A stretch of 64,000 bases of DNA. Origin: Palaemon carinicauda. Lineage: Eukaryota; Arthropoda; Malacostraca; Decapoda; Palaemonidae. The notes under the pieces are model-generated. The model was not told the DNA's origin. It did no database searches and saw only the letters and a program-made list of their open reading frames with translations. Positions 52,033-64,000 of the stretch are shown piece after piece. The stretch's first letter is position 1. The number at the start of each line of letters is the position of its first letter. Position numbers and translations under genes: made by a program. The stretch is taken from the NCBI RefSeq assembly GCF_036898095.1, contig NC_090726.1, forward strand, positions 40,964,191-41,028,190, in the 5' to 3' direction.

Positions 52033-53178
52033 AGATGCCCTCGGTCACCTGTAACCTTAACAGTAAAGTGTAAGCTCACTGTCCCAGGCTTGTTCTATCT
52101 GCTTTTATACAAATACAAGAAGAACTCTTTTACCACTGCATTAACCAGAAAGCTGAATAGTATGATTAGTACAAATATTCTTGTTGCAAATTGCCAAAAT
52201 TCCTCTAAAGAGATCTACAAGTTTTGTATTTTAATACTTTTTTTGACGGGTGATGATCAAATCAATTCAAACATATATGTATATATATTAAGCTTGCTTC
52301 AGATGCTATAGATTATGTATTAAAAGATTGTGTAGTTCAGGACTTAGACCTGAAAGTTTTGTATATTTTGATATAGCTTTTTATAACGGGTAATGATCAA
52401 ATCAATTTGATTATATTTTGAATTTACTCTAGACACTGTAGAATATGCATTAAAGACTTAGTAGATAAAGACATTAATTTTGGCTTAAATACTTCTGTCC
52501 ATGTTAAGATCTGTATAATTATTGTATCTTTAAATGCAATTTTAGTATTTTAGTGATTATTTTTTTATAGTTCAAAAATATTCTAAGCTGATCTCCATAG
52601 CTAATGTAAGAAGCTTCGTTCCTATCACAAATTTTGTCTGAATCTTCAAACTTGGTGTTAAAGTGGCTTTAATTTATAGAACTGTAGTGGTGTTTTTCTT
52701 TATGAAAAATATTAAAATTTAATATTTTAAAATGCGTAATACATAAATACATAAGCTTTTTCTTGTTCTAAGAAGTTTGTCCTAATTTGAATTACTTTGA
52801 ATAGTTTTTGAAAGCTTTTCTTTTGGTATATTTGAATTTTTTGTCCTAATTTTAATAACTTTAAATAGTTTTTGAAAGTTTAATTGTTTTCAATCATAAA
52901 GGTCTTCCTAACTTTAGCTAAATAAAGTTTCATGTGATTTAGCTAAAATATGGTATAATATTCTTGAAAATGTTTCAAGGCATAACAATTTGTGAAGTCT
53001 AATGGTTATCTATAGTTTTTGTATGTGTAAAAGTTTGTTGCAAGAGTTAATTTCAATCTTATTACGCTGATTTATAAATAAATTAAGCTGAGTTTATAAA
53101 TGAATTGGTTACTTTAGTTTTATAAATAGAATCACTGGTACCTTGTCTCTTTTGTGTACAAATACAAACCATTTAAAG
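52033..53178. other. AT-rich stretch without recognised feature
   Basis: No coding signal. Short phrases such as ACTTTnAATAGTTTTTGAAAG recur near 52793 and 52860, and TTTATAACGGGTAATGATCAAATC-like phrases near 52240 and 52380, suggesting old local duplication. Confidence 0.5.
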
Positions 53179-53519
53179 CAGTGGTTCCCAACCTGGGGGA
53201 AATTTCCCCCTGGGGGGAAATTTGAAGCTTCCAGGGGGGAAATAATTACACTACCTACTAACTAAAACAAGCGGAAAATGTCCACATAGTACGTGCGACA
53301 ATTTGTTGTTAGCCATTCAATTATGACATGATCATATCATTTCTCACTGACGTGATATTCAAGGGGAGGATTGGAATATCATACCCATTTCTGAGGCAGG
53401 CGAGTGGGCATGAGGGCTGGGCGGGGCATGAGGGCTGGGCGGGGCATGAAGGGGGAAATCTGGATGGTTGAACTGGGTGCAGGGGGGGAAATGACAGAAA
53501 AAAAGATTGGGAACCACTG
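53179..53519. mobile_element. hAT-type MITE with 8-bp target duplication
   Basis: Ends are CAGTGGTTCCCAACC and GATTGGGAACCACTG, typical hAT termini. ATTTAAAG occurs on both sides (53171-53178 and 53520-53527). The body has no ORF, is rich in G runs and contains about 2.5 copies of an 18-base GGGCATGAGGGCTGGGCG unit near 53405-53450. Confidence 0.9.
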
Positions 53520-53929
53520 ATTTAAAGATTATTGGGTTGCCTATAAAATCTGGGCTTGAAGTGGTGGTACTTATTGTCAGACATTAAGGAGGAAGTTATT
53601 TAAACTAGGTTTAAGGATTTTTAAACTTTGTAAAGTTTACAGGTTATTTAAAGGTTTTGATCTCTGGTATATACAGATTTATGAAGTTATTTTATATACA
53701 GTATAGTATTCTGAGTTTAGATTATCAGGTAATTTGAATTACTAAAATTTCAGTTCATAGGGTAGGTTAATGGAAAATTCTTGAAAGCTGGTTTAGTGTA
53801 GAACAGTATAAACTTGGTAATAAAGTGAGCTACAGTATATAGCAAACTTAAGTCAAAAGTTAAAGGATTCCCATAGTTCAAAAGAATTGAGGACCCAGGG
53901 AATTAATAAATATATTTAAAATCTTCCTG

Positions 53930-54095
53930 TGGTGGATAATGTGGGAGGGTGGGCTGTGGCACCCTAGCAGTACCAGCTGAACTCTGTTGAGTTCCTTGTT
54001 AGGATGGAGGAACGTAGAGAGTAGAGGTCCCCTTTTTGTTTTGTTTCATTTGTTGATGTCGGCTACCCCCCAAAATTGGGGGAAGTGTCTTGGTG
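53930..54095 (+). mobile_element. 3'-end fragment of the copy A/B non-LTR family (copy C)
   Basis: Matches 11985-12150: GTGGGCTGTGGCACCCTAGC, GTAGAGGTCCCC, GATGTCGGCTACC, the CCCCCAA/TTGGGGG loop (54067-54082) and a GTGTATATATATG tail. Severe 5' truncation. The DNA from here to 54929 is AT-rich with no supported gene. Confidence 0.85.
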
Positions 54096-54929
54096 TATAT
54101 ATATGATGTAAAATCTTCCTCCTGAGGAAGTGGATTTTGGTTAATTTTTAATATAAGCAGCTGCTATTATTGAAAAATACTGAATGAGTCTTCTGTAAAG
54201 TTATTTTTCACTGTGGATACAAAATTTATAGAACGTTATTTAAATATATTTTAGAAGAAGTTCCTTTGCACCACCAGATGGGTGTTCACTTTGGGAGTTA
54301 ATTCCATATGTATAAAATAGATTATACACTACTTGGGTACATTCACTTAATTTTAATATCTCGTGACTTGGATCCAGAGATTAGTTTTGAAATTGCTTCA
54401 ATTGAAGGAACTTTTTGAAAGGAAATGAAGTGGAGTTCACAGAGATGTTTACCCAAAATTACTTCTGAAAGGGAACCCCTCGTACCATAGGGGGAAAGTG
54501 CTCTGTATATGTTTCTTGTGGCTAAAGATTAAATATAGTACTTTAGAGTGCTCTTGTAAAAATGGGTCATAGTGTACAATAAACAGAGGCCTCTGGAATT
54601 TTCCTTGTAGAAGAGAAGTTTGAATACCGTCCTTGACAAGTTCAAAATGGGGGAAAAAAAAAAAATCTGGTTGGAGGTCTCGGCCAGACCCCTTCTCCAC
54701 ACTGTCTTTGCTCCCAGTGACTTGTGGTACATCCACTGGACCAGAAAATGTGTCTTATTTAGAAGACCTGTCAATCTGACGAATGAGGGTAAGCTTGAAG
54801 TTTTTTTAACCCAACTTTTTAAATATGGCATTGATACCAGTGCAATGATCCTAATTTTCGTAAACTAAATTTTTATGAAGGTAGGTCAATGCTAAAAGTC
54901 AGACATTGGAGAATCTTTGATCAGTTGAA

Positions 54930-55014
54930 AGCATTTATCGTAAGTGAATTAACAGTGGATATACATTCGATATTAAATGCCATTGTAGGTGATATTTACA
55001 TTAATTAAAATCAC
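54930..55014 (+). repeat. SINE tail fragment
   Basis: AGCATTTATCGTAAGTGAATT, then GATATACATTC and AAATGCCATTGT, ending ATTAAAATCACG; the same order as in the body of the SINE at 38711-38812. Confidence 0.7.
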
Positions 55015-55183
55015 GTGGGTTAGCGATACATATGAGAATCTTATTCAACCAAGAATGATTTCTCGACTGTTATGATATGCTAAACTTGGTTTTAAAACAA
55101 TAGCTTGGACACTAACTGCAAGTGATGCATGGTACGATAAGCTGTGTACTTGATAAAAAAAAAAAAAAACTAAGAGTGGAGAG

Positions 55184-55555
55184 AAAACGGATTTTGAGCG
55201 AAGCGAAAAATCTATTTTTGGGTGAGATGGCCATGTCGTCCTGATGGAAGTTCCTATAGGGTAGCTTCCTAGGGTATATTACAACTACGGCGATATTCCC
55301 AGAGAATTTACCTTAAGGTACCAGAATTCTAACTCCTGGAGCGAGTATCCCTCGTGAAAGGGATATCGCGACATATCAGAGGACGTATTCTTGACGCCAC
55401 ATGGCAATCTGCATCCTGGACAGAGATTTCGTCTCGTAGGAGGGATTGGCAAGAAACGAATTCGGGAAAGAAAAAGGGGAGCCGCTCCCAAGGCTTCCCT
55501 ATCCTCCGATTCGTATGCGTGCCTGGCGCCAATCCTGGCGCCATCTGTATTCCTT
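55184..55555 (-). repeat. 3' ITR of element 3 with terminal extension
   Basis: From 55231 inward it is complementary to 63517-63846; I saw only a 2-base indel near 55393 and a 12-base local duplication of GGCGCCAATCCT near 55530. The outer 47 bases occur elsewhere only in the ICRs. Confidence 0.9.
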
Positions 55556-55632
55556 GTAGCGTACACGAGGTGCTACAGATACTGTATGTAGGGAGGGGTC
55601 CTACAGCCATTTCTTAGAAAGGCAAGGGCGGG

Positions 55633-55729
55633 TCCATCAGGACGACATGGCCATCTCACCCAAAAATAGATTTTTCGCTTCGCTCAAAATCCGTTTTTTG
55701 GGCTCAAGCCATGTCGTCCTGATGGAAGT
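55633..55729 (-). repeat. ICR of element 3
   Basis: 55633-55695 is the complement of the left terminus (through CGCTCAAAATCCG) and 55692-55729 the complement of the right terminus (TTTTTTGGGCTCAAGCC to GATGGAAG). The circle junction is at the T run, 55693-55699. The following 55730-56640 is the 3' UTR-like part, with nothing else recognised apart from the TA run. Confidence 0.9.
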
Positions 55730-56253
55730 GTACCAGAGCATTACTGTATCTGTGGATTCTCAGAACGTGCCGTACTCCCCGGAGGTAATTTTTCCCGGTC
55801 GACTAGACCTAGAGACCTAAGATGTTACCGTTATACATCTTTTCAACTAACTATAAACCATGGTAGAGCTTCCTGCCCCCTACAGGGAAGAGTCCTACTA
55901 GACTCTGGAAAAGTCTCGAAGAGTACATATACCTATGTATGAATACCAGGCAAGCTAATATAGTGGTCTCGCCCTATATTAAGTAAAGCATAGTTTGTAA
56001 AGAACCACTGCGTCAATATGAAATATCGACCAGTTCTCCGCACAATACTTGTATTGGACAAAGGTTTTATATCTGCATAGGAGGAAAACCAATGCAACAT
56101 AGCTTGCATAAAGGAACAATTCTATTAGAATTATCCCAGATAAGGTACATAGAATGAATGCTCAATTATACCAATAAATTGACACAGGTGAAGGAGACGC
56201 AAGGTTCTCAAGAACCAGATTATTGACAGGCAATAAATAGACAGGTTAACCAC

Positions 56254-56256
<3 letters not shown>

Positions 56257-56324
<68 letters not shown>
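56257..56324. repeat. (TA)n microsatellite inside element 3
   Basis: Uninterrupted TA run of about 33 units in the 3' non-coding part of the element. Confidence 0.95.
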
Positions 56325-56328
<4 letters not shown>

Positions 56329-56639
56329 AGAAGAGGATAACCCAAAACTTTAAGCATAAGCATGATAGTAAACAGAGCTTGTTTGTCTGAAAGAAAAAAC
56401 ATTAAATGCCACTTTTAAGATACCGAGGTATCAAAGTCATAAAAGCCTGTATTACAAATCAATGACATTAGCGTTAGAAACGCTCGGCACACATGTCTGC
56501 ACTTATGCTAGGTTCACCTTCGGAAATGGAACAGTCTGCATGGGCAACACAGTGCCCTCACTTAGTTTGTAGTACAGTATGTAACTACACACTCACCCTG
56601 GAATTAATCGTCCCAATTAAGACCACTGTTCCTCGCAGA

Positions 56640-57800
56640 GTTAAACAGTAGGGTTAACACCGCGACCCACTGCTACCACAGTTCTCTTTTAGTTCCTCTA
56701 CTTGCTTCGCATAGTGGCGAAAGAACACTCTGGAAGACTTCCAGCCAGTGTATGAACGGAGATGTTCAAAATCCATACAATTAAAGAAATTTAAGGATGA
56801 GGCAACTTTCCTCGGATCGTGACCTGCGGGTGTATTGTCAGGATCCGCTCTGCGAATAAAATATGTGATTTTCGCTCTTGAGTTGATTCAGAGATAAATT
56901 TGAGCCTGATGTTTCTCCCCTGAATAGTTGACCACCCTTGAAGTCTGAAGTTCTATGAAGATAGACCTTTAGGCATTCTACTGGACATAGAGATGCATCT
57001 TCTTTCAGAGGGCTGATTCTCCAGGGACCCCACCTGTTGGTGGGTAACTCATTCTTGGCGAGAAACGTAGGATCCGGAAACAGGTTCAGTTCTCCCCCAT
57101 CCAGGAACTGAACACGACCTGCCTCTCTCGAGAGGCTACAATCTCACTAACCCTGGCCCCGGACGCGAGTGCAAAATAGGAAAATAACTTTTTGTGTCAA
57201 ATCCTTTAACGCACACTCTTCATTGCTCAACAGAGAAGCGAAATGAAGAACTTGTCTAAAGACCATGAAATGGGCTTGGGAGGTGCTGAAGGTCTGAGCC
57301 TAGCACAGGCTTTCGGGACTTTATTAAAGATCTCGTTACCTAGGTCAACCTGGAAGGCATATAGAATGGGTCTTGTCAAAGCAGCTTACACGTTGAAATC
57401 GTGTTAGCTGCCAATCCTTGACCATGGAGGGGGAGAAGAAAGATAAGCAGAAGTCTGTCAAGATCTCCTGCGGATTCTTCGCCTTGACAAAAGGCCACCC
57501 ATTTTCACCAAGATGACTCTTATTGCCTTCTAGTAGATTTGCACTTATATTCCTCAAGGAAGTCTATGCTGGCTTTCGAAATCCCGAAACGCTTTCTCAC
57601 CGCTAGGGAGAGAAAATCAGGAGCTGCAGGGTCCGGGTTTTCTGTAATGAAGCGCAGACAGTTGACTTCTGGACTCGCTGGGTCAGAACTGGATCTGGTA
57701 GCGGTACAAACTTCAGCTACAGTTCCAATGCCAGGAGGAACTACACGCTGTTCGGCCACTTGTGGGCCACTATTGCCGCTACCCCTTGAAGGATCTCAGT
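56640..57800 (-). pseudogene. DIRS family B tyrosine recombinase, element 3, decayed
   Basis: Minus strand. Frames 57759-57520 and 57557-57345 give CLRFITENPDPAAPDFLSLA, FLEEYKCKSTRRQ and a broken continuation (WPFVKAKNPQEILTDFCLSF) paralleling element 2 residues 575-650. Further on, pieces matching the catalytic domain are spread over several frames to about 56700, where the counterpart of the FFKHYAKQV tyrosine box can be read (complement of 56705-56730, FFRHYAKQV). Several indels and stops make it inactive. Confidence 0.75.
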
Positions 57801-59438
57801 TTGTTGAGGACCTTCAACAGAAGGTTGTGAGGAGGGAACAGATAAATCTTGGACCATCTGTTCCAGTCGAGGGACATCGCGTCCACTGCTTCCGCTAAGG
57901 GGTCCTCGTACGGGGCACGTACAGGGGCAACTTCTTGTTGTCTTCCGTCGCAAAGAGGTCTATCTGCAGTTCTGGGACTGATTCAGAATGAAGGAGAGTG
58001 ATCCTGCGTCTAAGGACCATTCCTACTCTATCGGTGTGAACCTGGATAGAGCGTCCGCTGTCACATTGCGGACTCCTTGAAGGTGAACTGCCGACAGGTA
58101 CCACTTCTTCTTTTCCGCCAATCGGAAGATGGCCAACATCACCTGGTTGAGAGGTGGTGACCTCGATCCTTGTTGATTCAAGTATCTCACAACTACCTCG
58201 CTGTCTATCACCAACCTTATGTGGATCGAGTGACGCGGGGAGACTTTCTTTAAGGTAAGGAGCACTGCCCTAGCTTCTAGAAAGTTTTATGTGAAAGGTC
58301 TTGAATAGCTTGGACCAAATCCTCTGGACTTTTTTCCGATGAGAGTGACCTCCCCATCCCTCCTTCGAGGCGTCTGAGTGAATCGTCACCGACGGGGGAG
58401 GTGGCTGAAGAAGAACCGACTTCTTTAGATGTCTGGCTTGGGACCAAGGCCTGAGAAGAGTACTTAGCCGAAGCGGCTGGTCTTCTCAGATCTCTTCGCG
58501 CGTTTGATGCATAACTTCTCCAAACTCCGATTGCATCCTTTAGCTGTGCTCTTAGCACTGGGTCTGTCACCGAAGCAAACTGGAGAGAGCGCAGTACCCT
58601 CTCCTGCTCGCGTCTTGATATCCTTTCGGAATCTAGAAGTCTCTTGACAGAACCCGCTATCTCCTTCCTTTTCTTCGCCAGGATGGAGAAACGGTGTGAC
58701 AAAAGGTCCCAGTGGATTCCCAGCCACTGGAACTTTTGAGATGGAGAAAGTCGAGACTTTTTCTGTTGATCTTGAAGCCTAGGTACTCTAGGAACTGGAT
58801 CACTTGACTGGAAGCTTGCAAGCATTCTGTCTCGGATGCTGCCCACACCAACCAGTCGTCCAGGTAGGCTACTACCTGAATTCCTTTTAGGCGTAATTGT
58901 TTGAGAGCTACGCTCGCAAGCTTCGTAAAAATCCTTGGGGCTATGTTTAGCCCGAATGGCATGGCTCCGAAGGCGTATAGTCTTCGTTGTAGCCTGAACC
59001 CTAGGTAGGGGGAGAGTCGATGGCTAATTGGAATGTGCCAATAGGCGTCTGACAAGTCTATAGAGACGAAATATGCCCTCTTGGGCAGTAAGGTCCTCAT
59101 GTGTTGCAGTGTTAGCATTTTGAATTTGCAATTCACTATGAACTTGTTGAGTGGCGACAAGTCCAGAATGACTCTGAACTTTTTCGAGTCTTTCTTGGGA
59201 ACACAAAACAGCCTCCCTTAGAAATTGATGGGCTTCACCCTTCGGATCACCTTTTTTCTCCAACAGTTCTTGAACGTACTCCTCCATAACGGGGGTGGAG
59301 TGTTGGAAAAACCGAAGGCACGGGGGTGGAGTGCTGTACCAGCTCCCGCCCAGTCCATTCTTGAGTAGGCTGTGGGCCCAGGGATCGAAGGTCCGCCGAT
59401 CCCGAAATTTCAGAAGTCTCCCTCCTACCGGTATCACC
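57801..59438 (-). pseudogene. DIRS family B RT-RNase H, element 3, frameshifted
   Basis: Minus strand. Pieces in order: EVIPVGGRLLKFRDRRTFDP (from 59440), LSPLNKFIVNCKFKMLTLQ, VSIDLSDAYWHIPISH, AMPFGLNIAPRIFTKL and VAYLDDWLVWAA (YLDD near 58858-58869), then the connection (KKSRLSPSQKFQWLGIHWDL) and RNase H (MLLTLKKVSP, VIDSEVVVRYLNQQGS, VTADALSRFTP at about 58035). Frame changes occur near 59260, 59165, 58755, 58480 and 58270. Some open frames switch into the antiphase frame that in element 2 leads to the recombinase. Catalytic residues are mostly preserved, so decay is modest. Confidence 0.8.
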
Positions 59439-61394
59439 TCACTTGGACTGCCGTCCTGAGGTCTTGCCTTCCTGACCACGACCACCCCTGAATCCCCTTC
59501 CCCTTGAGGGGCGTCTAGACGAGCCTCTGGCTGCTCCTCTAGGCTTTGCTCGAAAGGAAGTAGACTGCCCTTCGAACGCTGGGGTGAATGCCGTGGACTG
59601 TGTCGACACGGCCTGGGGTACCCACTGAAAAGTGGTCGGGGTTTGTGCCACGATCTGGGGCACTGGGGGCAATGGCAATTGCAGTTGCTGTTGCTGTCTA
59701 AGAGGCTTGGCTGGCCGAGACGGTAGCCTAGTCCTCATAGTCTTCCTCTTTGGTTGAGGACTCTCATCCGGGGAAGACATTCTTTTGATAGCCAGGCCCC
59801 ACTTCTGGAGAAGGTTTCTATTCTCCAAGGCGGCCTTATCAACAACTTCTTTGACCAAGTCGGTAGGGAAAAGGTCTTTTCCCCAAATGTTGGAGGAGAT
59901 TAGTTTCCTTGGTTCGTGCCTCACCGTAGCCGAGGTAAACACGAACTCCCTACAAGCTCTCCTTGCCTTGACGAAGCCATAAAGGTCCTTCGTCACTGTG
60001 GCCAGATGAGACTTGGCCACTACCATGAACATTTCATGGACCTTGGGGTCACTTGCCATCGTCTCGAGAGTAGTCTGAAGAGACATTGAGGCAGTCAGTC
60101 TTTCTTTTGTATCGAACTCTCTTCGCAAAAGAAAGTCAGACAGCTTAGGGAGGTCCTCGCCGAACTGATGTCCGGCAATATCAGCCTCCAACTTTCCAAC
60201 TGAGAACGTAAGATGGACGTCCTTCCAGTCTTTGTGGTCCATAGGCAGGGCCAGCGACAAGGGTTTACACTCCTCTAGGGAGGGGCAAGACTTGCCGGCC
60301 TCGACTGCTTTTAGTACAGCCAGAAACCCTTTCTGTAAAAAGGGGAAGGCTCTAGTAGGCGAGGACAAAAAGGAAGGGAGCTTCCTATTCAATGCGGCTA
60401 CCTTTGAGTTAGAGAAGCCCCTCTCTTTCATCGAGGATGAAAGTAGAGCTTGAGCCTTAGCATGGTCCATCACTATGACCTCCTTCGGCTCTGTCTCCTC
60501 CTTTGAAGCTGGTTCCTTCCTCAGCCGGACATAACAGTCCGGATATGATGCCTTGCTGGGCCAGAATTCCACCTCCTCCAGGGGAACTGAGCCCAGCTTA
60601 TCCGAGATGACGATCTTTCCAGTCGTCATCGGCATGTGCTCAGCATACCTCCATGGGTTAGCATCTGAGCACAAGGGAAGGTCTTTCACATTGAGCTTTT
60701 TCTGGGGCCCATGTGATTCTGCAAGGCACTGCATTCGCAGTTCCATTGCAGCCGCCTTCTCCTGATTCTCCTTCTGCATTTGTTGGATCATTCCAACAAT
60801 AGAAGAGCGGGCCTGTCCCAGCTCTACTGGGAGACCGGCCGATGTAGAGGGAATAGGCTCCGGAATCTGAACCGGAGTAGCCGACACCTCGTCGATGACT
60901 ACCTCTACAACGTCTGGGGCTTGAACTTCATCCTGGGCTTCTGCCAGGAGGTCTTTCTCCCGACACCCGTCCACATCAGACATCCTGTCATCTAACTGAA
61001 TGTCTTGCATCGCGACCGCGACTTCAGCATCCACCTGGATCTGAACTTAGGGGATCTCCTCTTGAGGCTGGGGAATCACTGCATCAGCTGATGCCTTAGG
61101 GAAAAGATACACCCTCATCTTCTCCCTTGGAAGATAAGGGCCAGAAGTGTTCTTTTGGAAGCCCCTTACCCAGGTACGAAGCTTCTTCCTAGCTATATCC
61201 CTTGATTCCTCTGTCCTAGGGGAATTAAAGGTCTCAGTAATCAGGTTAGTGCACACAGTACATACCTGAGGGTCCCAATACCGGAGATCATCCTTGGAGA
61301 CAGCGTATGCTGCGTGTCTCCTACAAAACTCATTTCCGCAGAGGTTCTTGCTGCGGACGTTGCAGAAAGCACTTCCCCACTTCGGAGTGTCCTT
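59439..61394 (-). pseudogene. DIRS family B Gag, element 3, one nonsense codon
   Basis: Minus strand. TTCTCTTTACAG marks an acceptor before 61394; the exon then reads KDTPKWGSAFCNVRSKNL with the Cys/His module (FCNVRSKNLCGNEFCRRH, WDPQVCTVC). An in-frame TAA at 61047-61049 falls in EEIP|VQIQ, where element 2 reads EAIPTVQIT. After it 531 codons stay open: acidic linker, core (NVKDLPLCSDANPWRYAEHM; RRACREFVFTSATVRHEPRK) and an arginine/glycine-rich tail, ending TGA at 59439. Apart from the stop it looks complete. Confidence 0.85.
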
Positions 61395-63516
61395 CTGTAA
61401 AGAGAAGAAATTTCCATGAGTATCAAGTGAACTATGTATCACTGGATATGCATAGTATAGCATAACAATTCAAAAAGGAAAGACACACACTTGTGTTTCC
61501 CTCACAACCCATTGCTGCGGCCTTCCAGATAATAAAATCAAATGGTTAATCTCTTCTAGAGTAACCAATGCAAAGTTTCCAGAGGAAACAGGTGGAGCTC
61601 ACACCTAAGCAATGATTTTAAAATCCTGGATAATAGACAGGAAAGAACTCACTTTCCTATCTGTAGGGCAACAGCAAAGGGATGTGCGAGAAAACACAAT
61701 AGTGTTAGAAGACACAGTGCTGTACCAAAACCCTTACCATAGTTTTCTTCTTACTGTATATGTTATACTGAAGAATACTAGTACAGTATAGGGGGATGCG
61801 TGCCGGCCGGCAACACACCATAACTAGCTTTAAAGTATACTACTTAACAGCTATAAGGCGGCAGCACTCTGGTTCAAATGCATGTGCCGGTCGGCAGCAA
61901 CTGCCGGCCGGCCACAGCCAATGTCAGCCGCCAATGGCTGCCGGCTGGCAACTACACAAGGTAGTACCCAGCTGCCGGCCACACTCTTGGTGACCGGCAG
62001 ACAAGGGCTGACATAAGCCGGCCGGCAAAGGTACAAGACTGATGCCAGCTGGCAGCAAAAAAACCAGAGAACTACACCTGCCCGGCTGCCGGCCTCATAG
62101 GCCGGCAGCCGGGTCAGGTACAGCACTAGAAGAAAAATAGAATGGATGCCGGGATAAGAGTGTACACAACCTCCAAGCCCGGCAACCGAAAGAGTGCATA
62201 TAAGGAAGGGGAGAAACTAATTCAGGCTTCCTGACCAATGCCGTCTGGCTCTACAGGCAGGCATGGATGAGGGACCAAGAGAGGTCCGGGCAGCACTCGA
62301 AAACATAAGACCCTTGCCGGCCGGCAAGGGGCTGAGTCAATTCCACATCCTAACCCTTACTAGGTCCAGATGTAGAGCAACGTACAGTACAGTAATGGCT
62401 AGGCCATTACGGAGAAAGAGGGGGAAGGGACAAGAGGGTCCTACCAACCTTGCTTTAGTGACAGATCACCCGCAGCCAAGAAACTTATCTTAGCCTAAGG
62501 GAGATCTAAGGGGGAAGGCCAGCAATACTTGCCAGCTCCCAGAGCACCAAAGCAAGGAAGGTGTTGCTACTCCCAGGGAAAGAAACTTATCCTCCCCCGA
62601 GAACAGCAACAAGGACTAGTCTGGTAGATCACAAAAGAAGGAATCATATCCACAGAAACCTTCGGTAGTGACCTAAGGGGGCTAAGCTCCCTTTGTCTGT
62701 GTCAGGCCAGCGAGGGGGACTCTGCCCCAAGCCAGGCAACACAGACTCAGACTAAAAAACTCTGTTGTTCTGTCCCTCTTGAACCATACTACAGGAACAG
62801 GAAGGTACAGTAACACCCCAGTATAGTTTTATCGAAAATAAATTCGGAAAAAACCACTTAGGGATAAGCCCAAGGCTTAAACAGAGGGAAAGGGATTGCA
62901 TACCTTCTCCGAAGAAAAGAAAGCAACCGGGGAGTATGATAAAGTATACTAAGGCTCCATAAGCAACTAGCCTAGGCACCAAGAGAATCGATTACCTAAA
63001 TCACCGAAACTCACTCGTATACTATCTTGGAAATATTCCACACAGTCTTAAATGTATAAAATATAGCCTAAAGCTTCAATAAAATTTTTATTACACTCGG
63101 AAAAACCAAAATCATGCATGAAGTACTAGGACCAAACGACTAGGCTACATGGCCTAGCGTAGGCCAGAATGGCGAATACTTCCCCAAAATAATACTAAGC
63201 ACGAAAGGAAATCCTATGTAATGCTAAATAGCTAAAATTTATTAAAGCAAAACAACCAGGAATGTCGCTCTGACTAACTAAATTTATACCTAGTGAGCGA
63301 CAGCGTCCAGGACGCCTCTGGTAGGCTACGGCTCTTGTATCAAAGATTAATCCTATTAATCACTCAAAATTTTACCAAGAGCCTACATTTATACATAAAA
63401 GACATTATACTCAACTTATCAGAGGCCGACGAAGACGGAGAAGCCATGAAAAGTAGAATAAATCCAAGATTTGCGAGAAAAACAGGAAAAAACACCGAGT
63501 TGTTAAGCTACGCAAA
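61395..63516 (-). promoter_or_regulatory. 5' leader or intron of element 3, with a GCCGGC cluster
   Basis: Counterpart of 40915-43200. 61796-62330 is dense in GCCGGC and TGCCGGC on both strands, several in the form GCCGGCCGGC. Near 63447-63405 on the minus strand a short ATG frame (MASPSSSASDK) precedes AAGTTGAGTATAATG, as in element 2. No ORF of note otherwise. Confidence 0.55.
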
Positions 63517-63846
63517 AAGGAATACAGATGGCGCCAGGCACGCATACGAATCGGAGGATAGGGAAGCCTTGGGAGCGGCTCCCCTTTTTCTTTCCCGAAT
63601 TCGTTTCTTGCCAATCCCTCCTACGAGACGAAATCTCTGTCCAGGATGCAGATTGCCATGTGGCGTGTCAAGAATACGTCCTCTGATATGTCGCGATATC
63701 CCTTTCACGAGGGATACTCGCTCCAGGAGTTAGAATTCTGGTACCTTAAGGTAAATTCTCTGGGAATATCGCCGTAGTTGTAATATACCCTAGGAAGCTA
63801 CCCTATAGGAACTTCCATCAGGACGACATGGCTTGAGCCCAAAAAA
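63517..63846 (-). repeat. 5' ITR of element 3
   Basis: Complement of 55231-55555; ends GGCTTGAGCCCAAAAAA on the plus strand. Confidence 0.9.
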
Positions 63847-64000
63847 CTCTTTTAGTGTCATATTAGATGTATGAATGAATTAATATATAATGTAGATCTT
63901 TAAAATTAGCAATTGCAAATTTAAATTAGAAGAAATCTTATAATCTAAAGAAAACAATAAACTTTTTTTTTTTTTTACTTTGATACTTTAGCATGTTTAC
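63847..64000. other. AT-rich flank
   Basis: No feature apart from a T run near 63965-63976. Confidence 0.5.

Larger units (their letters stand above)
55184..63846 (-). mobile_element. DIRS-type retrotransposon, family B element 3, ORFs broken, ITRs well preserved
   Basis: About 8.66 kb in minus orientation. The 5' end (minus strand) is at 63846 (TTTTTTGGGCTCAAGCC) and the 3' end at about 55184 (complement of AAAACGGATTTTGAGCG). ITRs: 63517-63846 and 55231-55555, plus the right-hand extension 55184-55230; ICR 55633-55729. Gag, RT-RNase H and recombinase are all recognisable but interrupted. No direct repeat flanks it, as usual for DIRS. Confidence 0.9.

Overview
The window is repeat-dominated genomic DNA from an animal, most likely a decapod crustacean. 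Grounds: several DIRS-type tyrosine-recombinase retrotransposons, an order reported as abundant in decapods; APE-type non-LTR elements; tRNA-derived SINEs with A and B boxes; spliceosomal-type splice sites; and interspersed repeats that I believe are common in shrimp and crab sequence. The species and the last point are recollection and inference. No host protein gene is identified; the best candidates are two short exon pairs (2417-3137 and 40347-50106).

Layout. 1-9500: a (TTA)n compound satellite, a (TA)n(TG)n tract, AT-rich DNA with one candidate spliced ORF, a 62-bp tandem repeat, and a minus-strand Ty3/gypsy-like gag-protease remnant with a textbook -1 frameshift heptamer. 9860-12170: non-LTR copy A. 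12380-13702: a broken fragment of DIRS family C. 13703-19566: a complete DIRS element of family A with inverted terminal repeats (ITRs), an internal complementary region (ICR), a spliced gag, RT-RNase H with one frameshift, and an intact tyrosine recombinase (YR). 19567-20145: the 5' end of a family B element. 20150-20850: a degenerate GC-rich tandem repeat. 20855-31130: a nest of family C pieces, one ITR of which is split by non-LTR copy B (20923-23556). 31500-35600: a second, different APE-type non-LTR element (copy D). 36190-38860: SINEs, an old interspersed repeat, a piggyBac-type MITE and microsatellites.

40547-49457 holds a family B DIRS element whose gag, RT-RNase H and YR frames are all open and whose ITRs look almost unchanged. 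It is flanked by an 11-bp direct repeat, and its right end carries a copy of about 220 bp of its own interior; both are unexpected for DIRS. 50812-52032 is a 41-43-bp minisatellite; 53179-53519 a hAT-type MITE with an 8-bp target duplication; 53930-54095 the 3' end of a third copy of the copy A/B non-LTR family. 55184-63846 is a second long family B element on the minus strand, with broken ORFs but nearly identical ITRs, which suggests it was mobilised in trans.

Within a DIRS element, gag makes the particle protein, RT-RNase H copies the RNA, the ITR/ICR complementarity lets the cDNA close into a circle, and the YR integrates it. Family B element 2 holds all coding parts. I ran no alignment or search; coordinates of decayed pieces are approximate.
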